DNA of 64,000 nt from Branchipolynoe longqiensis (Eukaryota; Annelida; Polychaeta; Phyllodocida; Polynoidae). This document shows positions 43,028-51,872 of the stretch, one piece after another (the stretch's first letter is position 1; the number at the start of each line of letters is the position of its first letter). The position numbers and the translations under genes are program-made. The stretch spans positions 868,001 to 932,000 of the forward strand of contig CM059191.1 of the NCBI GenBank assembly GCA_030323885.1. The letters are read 5' to 3'. A model generated the notes under the pieces. It had not been told where the DNA came from, made no database searches, and saw nothing but the letters and a program-made list of their open reading frames with translations.

Positions 43028-43372
43028 GGAGATGGAATGGCCGAATGAGTTGAGCATCTCTCTCCTGTTTTGGGAGATTGGGGGATCCGAACCCATGGGT
43101 TTGTGGGTTCAAACTCTGGTCGAGTCAAACCAGTGACATAAAAATTGATACTTGTCACTTCCTAGCCAGGGGCTTGGCATTATTATGATAGGGCAAGGAC
43201 TGATTGTCTCAGTGTCAGGATATTGTGACTCAGTGGGATATCAGGTCCTGGTTCTGGCAGCGTGGTCTCTCAGTGGGGCAGCACTATAAAGTTGCCATGA
43301 GTGCGCACTGTCACCAGTTAGTATGTGTTCTGATATGACCTTACATGTTGCTAGGATGCAAAACAACAACAA
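43028..43372 (+). repeat. SINE family A, full length
   Basis: Head GAATGGCCGAATGAGTTGAG, an expanded B-box region with GGGTTCAAACTCTGGTCGAG, body TTGATACTTGTCACTTCC, GTGACTCAGTGGGATATCAG, GTGCGCACTGTCACCAG, end ATGTTGCTAGGATGCAAAAC with AACAACAAAC tail. Confidence 0.85.
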
Positions 43373-43401
43373 ACAAAGACAAACAAAGTTCCCCACCCTA
43401 C

Positions 43402-43720
43402 TGCCCCGCCAGGTGGCCTATTCAGTAGAGTGGGCCTCGCATGCGGAAGGTCGGGAGTCCGGTTCCCGGTTGAGTCAAATCAATGAATTTAAAATTGATA
43501 CTTGTCGCTTCCTAGTCTGGAGCTCGGCATTAATAGGATAGGGCAAGGTTTGCTCAGTGTCAGGCTAATGTGACTGAGTGGGATATCGGGCCGGTGGCCT
43601 GGTCTCTCAGTGGGGAAGCACTATAAAGTCCCATGAGTGTGCACCGTCACAAGTTGGTACCCGTCCTGATATGACCTTAGATGATGCTATGATGTAAAAC
43701 AACATCCAACAACCAACCCT
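43402..43720 (+). repeat. SINE family A, second copy in tandem orientation
   Basis: Head TGGCCTATTCAGTAGAGTGG and GAGTCCGGTTCCCGGTTGAG, body TTGATACTTGTCGCTTCC, CACCGTCACAAGTTGGTACC, end GATGATGCTATGATGTAAAA. It lies 30 bp after the previous SINE, same strand, but the sequences differ enough to be separate insertions. Confidence 0.85.
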
Positions 43721-43781
43721 ACTGACCCACCTTACTACATACTGCTCCACCCTAAGAAATAGAGTAGTGTTTGGAACTTAA

Positions 43782-44106
43782 AGGGGCTGTCACATTAGGG
43801 TTTTTTGCGGGAGCGTATGGTGGCGTAAACGCGTTACGTCATATACGTCGGTATACGCCACCATACGCTACAGATACGCTAGGCATATGCCGTCATACGT
43901 CGATCCTCCAACAAGCCTGTTTCCTTGCTCAAAATTGTCAGCGTATGGCAGCGTATGGATCATACGCTGCTCATACGCTAGGCGTATGCTATGCATACGC
44001 CGGCATAGGTTACGCATAGGTTAGGGGTACGTCGGCATAGGTTGGGCGTATGCTGGATTGACACCCGCCGGGTGTCTCTTGCGTACCCCCAACGTTCTGT
44101 AAAAGT
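43782..44106. mobile_element. Motif-array element, CATACGC type, left half
   Basis: TTAA (43778-43781), then AGGGGCTGTCACATTAGGG, GCGGGAGCGTATGGTGGCG and many CATACGC/GCGTATG words. A degenerate centre (TTTCCTTGCTCAAAATTG) is present at about 43920. Its own right end is not seen; it runs into the second element at 44107. Confidence 0.75.
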
Positions 44107-44587
44107 GGTGTCACACTACGGCGTATGGCGTTAGCGTATGGATTTTCGACCCATACGCCGTCATACATGCCGCCATACGCCCTCATACGCGCGTCCGTCC
44201 AACATTTTTTTGAGCACGCTCAAACATTTTCGGCGTATGGCGGTGTTTGGCTCATACGCTGCTCATATGCTTGACGTACGCTATGCATACGCTGACATAG
44301 GTTACGCATAGGTTGGGCGTATGCTGAACTTGTCAATCACAACCGTCAAACCTCATCACTGTACGCTGCGCATAGGTCGGCATACGCGTTGAATATGCCA
44401 CCATAGGCTAGGGGTAGGTTAGGCATAGGTTAGGCATAGGTTAGGCATACGCTGGGCATACACTTCAGATGCCGCTGGGACCTCGTGCGTAGCATATGAT
44501 GGCGTATGATGGCGTATGACGGTGTATGGGTCGAAAACCGCATACGCCGGCATACGCTAATGCCATACGCCGTAATGTGACAGGGCC
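44107..44587. mobile_element. Motif-array element, CATACGC type, complete
   Basis: GGTGTCACACTACGGCGTAT at the left is mirrored by ATACGCCGTAATGTGACAGG ending GGCC, followed by TTAA (44588-44591). Inner TIR words GGATTTTCGACCCATACGCC and TGGGTCGAAAACCGCATACG match inversely. The centre is ACATTTTTTTGAGCACGCTC (44203-44222). The interior is filled with GCGTATG/CATACGC and CATAGGTTA words. Confidence 0.8.
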
Positions 44588-44589
44588 TT

Positions 44590-44728
44590 AAGGATAGTGT
44601 TTTGAGCGTGGCCACAGTAGTGTTTTGAACTTACCTTCAACCAGGTTGAAAACACTACCGTAGTGTTTTGAACCTAGGTTGAAAACACTACCGTAATGTT
44701 TTTGTGGGGTAGTGTTTTGAACTTACTA
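44590..44728. repeat. Palindromic GTTCAAAACACTAC cluster, right
   Basis: Four or five GTAGTGTTTTGAAC / GTTGAAAACACTAC copies in both orientations, the counterpart of 42058-42212. Confidence 0.8.
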
Positions 44729-44737
44729 CACCGGCGC

Positions 44738-44945
44738 TACTCGGAATAGGATAGGACAGGAAATGGTTGGCTCAGTGTCACTGTCAACCTCATATGTGAC
44801 TGAGTGGGTTATCAGGTCAGGGTACCAACAGCGCTGAATCCCAGCGAGGCAGCGCTCTCAAACCCCCATCACTAAACTGCGATGTTACAATTCGGTACAC
44901 ATCCTGATATTACATCTGATGCTGTTAAGACGTAAAACCCCAACA
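44738..44945 (+). repeat. SINE family A, 5'-truncated, diverged
   Basis: Begins GGATAGGACAGGAAATGGTT and retains GTGACTGAGTGGGTTATCAG, GCGAGGCAGCGCTCTCAAAC, TTCGGTACACATCCTGATAT and an AAGACGTAAAACCCCAACAA end. Confidence 0.75.
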
Positions 44946-45064
44946 ATCCACTTCTACACTACACTCATAGACTTTAATAAAAGATGTACAGCATGTAAAA
45001 CTAAAAGTACACACGCGGCTCAGCACAAATTGAATAGCGTATGTGAATAAAAACACCAGTAGTT

Positions 45065-45402
45065 GACAAAAACTTGTTTTATTTAACGACGCCTCTTGAG
45101 CGCATGGATTTTTATCATCGGCTATTGCACGTCAAACATATGGTCATTCTGACATATTTCTTTGGAAGAAACCTGTTGCCGCCACATAGGCTACTCTTTC
45201 CGGTAAGCAGCAAAGGGTCTTTTATATGCACTTTGCCAGAGATGGGACAGCTCATACGACAGCCTTTAATGAACCAGTTGCGGACCACTGGTTGGAATGG
45301 AAAATAGCCCAAACTGCAAATGTGTCCACTGAGCAGGATCGATCGGATGACCGACATCTTCACAGGTAGACACTCTACCGCCTGAGCTACGTCACACTCC
45401 CA
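45065..45402 (-). repeat. SINE family B, full length
   Basis: On the minus strand: TGTGACGTAGCTCAGGCGGT (A box), AGAGTGTCTACCTGTGAAG, body with CAGTGGTCCGCAACTGGTTC, AGAGTAGCCTATGTGGCGGC, ATATGTTTGACGTGCAATAG and 3' end GCGTCGTTAAATAAAACAAG. Confidence 0.9.
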
Positions 45403-45405
45403 GTA

Positions 45406-45800
45406 GTTGACAAGGGCACCAGACACACTGTTGACCTAAAGTGTCCATTGCAGACCTCAAGTGTGTGCTGGTCGTTCACACTTAGAGAGCAGAAACTGTT
45501 CAGTAATTCCTTCAAATCGAGATAAGGGAAGATAGACGATAAACGCCTAGCAATGAAACGATGCGCTATCAATCAGTCTTGATTAGTATTCGGAGCGGTA
45601 ATTCGAATTAAAGTGAAATAAGGAAAGGCATGTGAGATGTTGGAGGCAGGTGACGTCATGGCGGTGTGCTATTTGTTTATCTCAGAGATATCATTCATTA
45701 CTCGATCCTTTCTGTAGAAAAAAACCCCATTTCACCAGCTCTAAGTAAAGCAGGGCTTTAACCAAGCTGTTATCTGCCGACTTAACCCAACCAAACTCTA
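45406..45800. other. No feature recognised
   Basis: About 390 bases of unassigned sequence between a SINE and a LINE fragment. Confidence 0.4.
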
Positions 45801-45812
45801 AGTTGCAGCTAT

Positions 45813-46180
45813 AAAGGACCTACCCTATGAACAAAGGCTTAGGGAATTGAAACTTCCTACCCTTTCCTACAGAAGGAAAAGAAGTGACATAATTGAAGTA
45901 TTTAAAATTATGAAGGGTTTTGATAAAATAGATATGAACAAATTGTTCACCTTGAATAAAAGAGAAGGCAGTCGGGGCCATACTCTCAAACTAGTAAAAC
46001 CCAGAGCCATTTCAAAGTTAAGGCAACATAGTTTCTCAAACAGGATCATAAATATATGGAACAGTCTCCCACAAAATGTTATTGATGCGGAGTCAATTAA
46101 TTCATTCAAGAATAGATTAGAAAAAGCATGGGCTGATGATCCAGGGAAATTTGACCCCTTATTCACCACATGCTACTAAT
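45813..46180 (+). mobile_element. Non-LTR retrotransposon C-terminal fragment (CR1/L2-like)
   Basis: The plus strand is open from DLPYEQRLRELKLPTLSYRR through IIEVFKIMKGFDKI, GSRGHTLKLVKPRA, a RQHSFSNRIINIWNSLPQNV block and FKNRLEKAW to a stop at 46178-46180. This is the same post-RT domain as at 3515-3955 but from a different, better preserved LINE lineage: no internal stop and about 40% residue difference by eye. Upstream RT sequence is absent, so it is a 5'-truncated insertion of about 0.4 kb. A short 3' region (TACTCCTTGTGTTGCTTATT) follows. It is not expected to make a functional protein. Confidence 0.85.
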
Positions 46181-46308
46181 TACTCCTTGTGTTGCTTATT
46201 TACTTGCACTCAAGCAAAAATGAGAGACAAATAAGCGTTCACACTTCCTGTCTACCATTCGCTATTTCACTATATCGCAAACCAGTCTTAGCTCCATGGC
46301 TGAGTTAC

Positions 46309-46640
46309 CAGACGGGATGGCCAAATGAGTTGAGCGTCCGTCTCCCATTTTGCTAGATCGTGGGATTCGAACCCAGGGGTTCGAACCCTGGTTTAGTCAA
46401 AACAATGACTTAAAAATTGATACCTGTTGCATCCTAGCCAGGCGCTCTGTATTATTAGGATAGGGTAAGGACTGGTTGGCTCAATGTCAGGATCATGTGA
46501 CTGAGTGGGATATCAGGTCATGGTACTGGCGGCCTGATTTCCCAATTGGGCAGCACTATTAAGTCATCATGAGTGTACACTGTCACGCGTCTGTACCCGT
46601 CCTGATATGATTCTAGGGCGTACAACTCCAACAACTAACT
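46309..46640 (+). repeat. SINE family A, full length
   Basis: Head GGGATGGCCAAATGAGTTGA with duplicated GATTCGAACCCAGGGGTTCG around the B box; body TTGATACCTGTTGCATCCTA, GTGACTGAGTGGGATATCAG, TGGGCAGCACTATTAAGTCA; end CCCGTCCTGATATGATTCTA. Confidence 0.85.
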
Positions 46641-46689
46641 AACTAACCATGGCTGACGGAGGGCTTCATATTTAGGTTAAGGCTGTTTG

Positions 46690-46737
46690 TGAGGTTTTAT
46701 GTCTTAGCAAAATCTAAGGTCATATCAGGACAGTGGT
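46690..46737 (-). repeat. SINE family A, 3' fragment
   Basis: Inverse of the SINE 3' end (GTTTTATGTCTTAGCAAAAT, CTAAGGTCATATCAGGAC), nothing more. Confidence 0.65.
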
Positions 46738-47017
46738 AGTATTGATAATCTAGTCTCTATAGTGATTGTAATGTTCCTTGTCATGTCCAATTTGATCAAA
46801 CATAATATTGGTTGGACCCATTGACCCATTTTGATATCACTTCCCAATATTATTTTTCCAGAACTGGTCCTATGCTGAAATACATTTAAAATTCAATTTA
46901 TATTGTTGATAATCGAAGTGAAAGCGACTTCCTAAACACTTCATTGTCTTAATATGGGATTTGAGCTCATCAGGTCCCTGCAATGCACACCTCTACTAAC
47001 CTTGAGTTCACTTCAAG

Positions 47018-47340
47018 GAGCGGGACGTAGCTCAGATGGTAGAGTGTCCAGCTGTGTAGGTGTGGGTCATCCTACCGATCATGATCAGTGGATCCATTTG
47101 CAGTTTGGGTTATTTTCCGTTCCAACTGGTTCATCAAAGGCTGTGTTATGTGCTGTCCTGTCTGTGGGAAAGTGCATATAAAAGACCCCTTGCTACTTAT
47201 CGGAAAGAGTAGCCTATGTGGTGGGAGCAGGTTTCCTCTAAAGAAATGTGTCAGAATTACCAAATGTTTTACGTCCAATAGCCGATGATAAAAATCAATG
47301 TGCTCTAAAGGTATCGTTAAATAAAACAAACTTTTTTTTA
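47018..47340 (+). repeat. SINE family B, full length
   Basis: GGGACGTAGCTCAGATGGTA (A box), GAGTGTCCAGCTGTGTAGG, GGTTATTTTCCGTTCCAACT, CATATAAAAGACCCCTTGCT, GTAGCCTATGTGGTGGGAGC, end ATCGTTAAATAAAACAAACT followed by a T-run. Confidence 0.9.
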
Positions 47341-47438
47341 GTTCATCTCACTCAGTTCTCACCCCAGAGGCCCTGTCCTCATATGACAGTAGATGTTGCC
47401 AGGACGTAAACACCAAACAATCATCTCAGAGGACATCA

Positions 47439-48159
47439 GGGGCCGTATGCAGGAGTCAGTGTTAGGGAGGAAAAACGGTGTTTGGCGGGAATTCCGGTTT
47501 AGCGGCGAAAAAATGGTATGCACGAGTCAGTATTAGGCCTAACACCAAAGGCTTAACCGGTGTTACCTTAACCCTAAAAAATATCAGGTTTAGCGAGTTT
47601 ATTAGGCCCAAATCTATTCAATGCTGTCATATTTAACAGAATTAGATACGCAATAAGTGAAATTTATTCAAATTACCCTAATTCGAACCTCCTTAAGGCT
47701 ACAGCGCATTGGCGGCGATATTACTAGTTATATTTTCGAATCGACGAACGTAAAGTAAACAAATCGCCGCCGCCGCCGCATCGACCTCCCTTGCCATACT
47801 GGCGGCAGCGGCGGTTTGTTTACTGTACGTTCGCCGATTCGAAAATAGAACTATTAATATCGCCGCCAATACGGCTGTAGCCTTAAGGAGGGTTCGGATT
47901 TAGGATTAAATTGATCAAATTTCACTTATTGCGTATGTAATTCTGTTAAATATGATCGCATTCAGTAGATTTGAGCCTAATATATGGCTACAAATGCAGA
48001 GGGATTTCCCAAATCTATAAATAAATTCACGTTTAGCTATAATGAAAGTGTTATGCACTCCTGCATACCACTTGACACAGTTCCCCGGCTCGGAGATAGC
48101 TAAACGGTAATAGGCTCTAACACCAAACCTCCCTAACACTGACTCCTGCATACGGGCCC
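47439..48159. mobile_element. 720-bp fold-back element (GGGGCCGTATGCAGGAGTCA ends)
   Basis: GGCCGTATGCAGGAGTCAGT, continuing GTTAGGGAGG, is exactly inverted at the right end. The two halves remain inverted repeats nearly to the middle: AATCTATTCAATGC against GCATTCAGTAGATT, GAATTAGATACGCAATAAGT against the inverse at about 47920, TTCGAACCTCCTTAAGGCTA against its inverse at 47876-47898, and GCGATATTACTAGTTATATT. The centre (about 47787-47805) is a short spacer between GCCGCCGCCGC and GGCGGCAGCGG blocks. Non-coding. Confidence 0.85.
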
Positions 48160-48674
48160 AGATCAATATCGGGCAACAACTGCTTAGCCTCGACGTTCGA
48201 AGCACTTCAGGCTGTGCGCTTGCAGTTGCACGTGACACTTAATTTACGAGTAGGGCGAACATGGCGCGGACATATGCTGATTTGTGCACGTGTAGACATT
48301 ATGGGCTCACGCGGGGCCCACGTTTAATCTATCAAATGGGCAACGGGCCCACCTTTTCAATTTGCACCAATGGGTGATCCCTGATATATATATGCATAAG
48401 CTCTTACTGAACAGGCGACCATCAATATAAGCATCATAAAGAATCGTCAGACAGCTCTACCAGGCATCTTCACATCAACACCCCGGCCAGATTAACGATG
48501 CCCTACATCAACTCGCCTGCATTCACGTCACGTGAGGCCCCTGTGGGAGACGTGAGCGCGGGTGGGGGAGGGGGGTGCGGGTGGGGGGGTGCGGGGGGGG
48601 GGCAGGATAAGGAGGTCTGTGTGATGGGGGGGGGGGGCGAACGCTTAATGCCGGTCAATGGGTAGGCCTACACA
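48160..48674. other. No confident gene; poly-G patches
   Basis: Holds GGGG-rich tracts (48562-48640) and a 38-codon frame at 48260 opening MARTYADLCTCRHYG with no further support. Confidence 0.35.
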
Positions 48675-49690
48675 AAGTACGTCAGATCACAAAGTATGTC
48701 TCGACACAGAGTATGTTACGTCGCAAAGTAGTCACGGCACAGATCATGTTCCGTCACAGAGTATGTCATGGCACAGATAATGTTACGTCACAAAGTACGT
48801 CATGGGACAGAGTACGTTACGTCACAGAGTAGTCATGACACAGAATATGTTACATCACACAGTACGTCCCGGCATAGAGTATGTTATGTCACAAAGTATG
48901 TCATGACACAGCATATGTTACATCACAAAGTACACTACGTGAAGGCACAGAGAATGTTAGTTGTTACATCACAAAGTATGCCATGTCATAGAGTATGTCA
49001 TGACACAGAGTATGTTATGTCACAAAGTGATGTCATGACACAGAGTATGCTATGTAACAAAGTGATGTCATGACACAGAGTATGTTATGTAACAAAGTAT
49101 GTTACGGCACAGAGTGTGTTATGTCATAGGAAGCGTCACAGAGAACACAAAATAAGTTACATTGCAAAGTACTTCACGTCACAGCATGCCACGTCACGTC
49201 ACATCACAGAGTGTTGCATCACATATCATGTCACAGAGTATACTACATCATAGAATACATCACAAAGTAGGCGACGTCACAGAGTAAGTGACGTCATAAA
49301 GCACGTCACATCACATGATATCTAATATCACAAAGAATGCTGCATCACAAAGTAACCAGTCACAGAGTAATCCATGTCACATCATAGAGTATATTGTGTC
49401 ACAGGACATATCACATCACGCAGCATATGCCTACTACGTCATAGAATACATCATAAAGTAGGCTACGTCACAAAGTACTTCACATCACAGAATGTCACAT
49501 GACAAAGTATGTCATATCATACTCATAGCGTATATCACGTCGCACAATATACTATATCACAATGTATGTCACGTTATACAGTAGGTCACGCAGGAAAGAA
49601 TGTGACAACACAAAGTAAGTCACATCACAAAGCATCTGCCAAGTCACAAAGTATGTCACAAAGTATGTCACAAAGTATGTCACAAAGTAT
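48675..49690. repeat. GTCACAAAGTA / GACACAGAGTATG minisatellite, about 1 kb
   Basis: Degenerate units of about 19-20 bp alternating GTYACAAAGTAYGTCATG and ACACAGAGTATGTTAYGTC. It ends with four clean AAGTATGTCAC units just before a SINE 3' end. Confidence 0.9.
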
Positions 49691-49785
49691 GTCGCTATGA
49701 GTGCGCAGTCACAAGTTGGTACCCGTCCTGATATGACCTTAAATGTTGCCAACAACCAACCAACCAACCAACCAACCAACCAACC
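49682..49785 (+). repeat. SINE family A, 3' fragment
   Basis: TATGAGTGCGCAGTCACAAG, GGTACCCGTCCTGATATGAC, AATGTTGCC, then seven CAAC/CAACCAAC tail units. Confidence 0.8.
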
Positions 49786-50261
49786 ACAAAACCAGTCTCC
49801 GAAGAAGGCTAATCGGAGTAAGTCGGCACAGTCGGTTCGGTTAACAGCTGGCATTAGGTGAATGAGCTTCATAGGTTGTTAATGGATCTATGTAACCTGG
49901 TTCACCCCCTACTTTCATTCAATCCCCTTCACTACCGACTCACCCCCCCCCCCCCCCGTCCCCTCACCCACACGCTCCCACAGCTCACAAGGTAAACCCA
50001 ATCGCCCCCTCCTCCTTTCCATATACATCAAGAGTGACAATGACGGTGATGACGAAATCAACCATTTGCTTCTTTCTAAACAACAACAACAGCACAATCT
50101 TAACTGGTTTATTCATTCGAATAAGACACTGGCAGATCCGAAGGATTGGTCTGACCAATGCTGTTGTCCATCGATGTGGTGTAGAGATAGTTGGTTGATT
50201 GTTGAAGTTTTACATGTGGTTACAGAAAGAGAGGGCACCCTTGTCTCTGGTTCAAGGATAC
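49786..50261. other. No feature recognised
   Basis: Unassigned sequence with a poly-C run at 49944-49958. Confidence 0.4.
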
Positions 50262-50400
50262 CATCAAGAGAAACCTGAAGCTGAGAGACATTAAGACCGA
50301 CTCATGGACATCACTCTCACAGCAGAGAGTGAAATGGAGAGCGGCAGTCAAGTAATGAAAGAAGTCTTTGTTGCATCGCGACCGACAGCATGATGATGAT
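50262..50400 (-). repeat. Dispersed segment, uninterrupted copy (empty site)
   Basis: On the minus strand GACATCATCATCATCATG, GCTGTCGGTCGCGATGC, CATGAGTCGGTCTTAATGTC and AGCTTCAGGTTTCTCTTGAT run without interruption. The TTAA at 50291-50294 marks the site occupied by the transposon at 35200-37342. On its 5' side (50401-50430) is a SINE family A 3' end, as at the other locus. Confidence 0.85.
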
Positions 50401-50429
50401 GATGACATCCTCGAAACATCTAAGGTCAT

Positions 50430-51002
50430 ATCAGGATGGGGGTGTAGAGATGATGGTGATGATGATGATAATGAATATAATGACGAGAAACCAATTATGG
50501 CGATGACGATGATGTAAAATGATGATAATGATGAAGGTTCTTATGAGAAAAATGATTATCCTGACAATGGGTCAACCAGACCTTGCCCTATCCTACTAAC
50601 ACCAAATGTCAGGCAACGAAAAGGAAAATATAAGATTTTGAAAGTTTTTAGGTTTGATTCGGCCGGGGATCGAATGCTCGACGATGATGATGGTGACGGT
50701 AATATAATCTCAACACTGAAACCTGGGAAACAGTGGCTAAGGACTGGAGTTTGTGGCATGCTTCTATTCACAAAGGTACGGCACAGTTTGAAACTGATTG
50801 TATATCTCAAACTAAACAAAAACATCAGTGGAGGAAAGATCATGTCCTTCACCCACCAGACTCTCCGACTGCAGCTACACACAGGTTCAACGTGCCACTC
50901 CACATTCCAAGCACAAATTGGACTCATCGGTCATCAATAAGTTCATAACAAATGATGAGTTGCTGTAATCATTGGCACCGATCGACAACCAAGAGAGAGA
51001 GA
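50430..51002. other. No gene; (GAT)n microsatellite then unassigned
   Basis: 50440-50540 is GATGATGGTGATGAT-type. The 100-codon frame at 50638-50940 lacks recognisable motifs. It could contain SINE-derived words (TTTGATTCGGCCGGGGATCG is tRNA-B-box-like), so it is left unassigned. Confidence 0.35.
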
Positions 51003-51370
51003 GAGAGAGAGAGAGATGATGGTAGTGGTGGTGATGGTATTGGTGGTGATGGTAGTGATGGTAGTGGTGGTGATGGTAGTGGTGGTGATGGTGGTGATGG
51101 TAGTGATGGTAGTGATGGTGATGGTAGTGGTGGTGATGGTAGTGGTGGTGATGGTTGTGGTGGTGATGGTAGTGGTGGTGATGGTAGTGGTGGTGGTGGT
51201 GATGGTGGTGATGGTAGTGGTGATGGTAGTGGAGGTGATGGTAGTGGTGGTGAGTGTGGTGATGGTAGTGGTGGTGATGGTAGTGTGGTGATGGTAGTGG
51301 TGGTGATGGTAGTGGTGGTGGTGATGGTAGTGGAGGTGATGGTGATGGTGGTGATGCTGCTGCTTGTGGT
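51003..51370. repeat. GGTGATGGTAGT minisatellite
   Basis: Units of 9-15 bp composed of GGTGATGGTAGTGGT, preceded by a short (GA)n. All frames stay open over much of its length. Confidence 0.95.
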
Positions 51371-51872
51371 AGTGAAGAAGCCCACAGGTGCCTATATCAT
51401 GTGTGCCTGGCTTTCTGCAGGCGTCCCAAGCTGCGTGGATACTCAAGCTAAGATTCCTTACACGCGGTATGCGGTATACGAATGCAAATGCGGCAAAAAA
51501 TCGAAACGCCTTGAAGTCAATGGGCTACATCCCTTACACGCGGTATGCGAATGCGAATGCGAATGCGAATGTGGCAACTCGATCGGTCCCTGTAGCGATC
51601 GGTGCGGCATGTGGCATGCGGCACGCGGTATGTGAATAGAAACCTCAGTCGCACTTGTCCATTAGTTTTAGACTAGGAGAGGCGACTGATCATTACGGAA
51701 CGGCCACACACAGGGGTGCGGAGGGGAAACATATGGTAGTGGTGGTGGTGGGGGTTCGGGTTGGTAAAAATGCTACCATAGCCACAAAAATATGAATACT
51801 TATCTATAATTTGGTAATTATAAAGGTAGGAACCCCCATGTGATGTACCAAGAGGTACATAGATATAAATGC

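Noticed and set aside
48260..48375. 38-codon frame starting MARTYADLCTC
   Set aside because: Too short, followed by a stop, with no splice or homology support.
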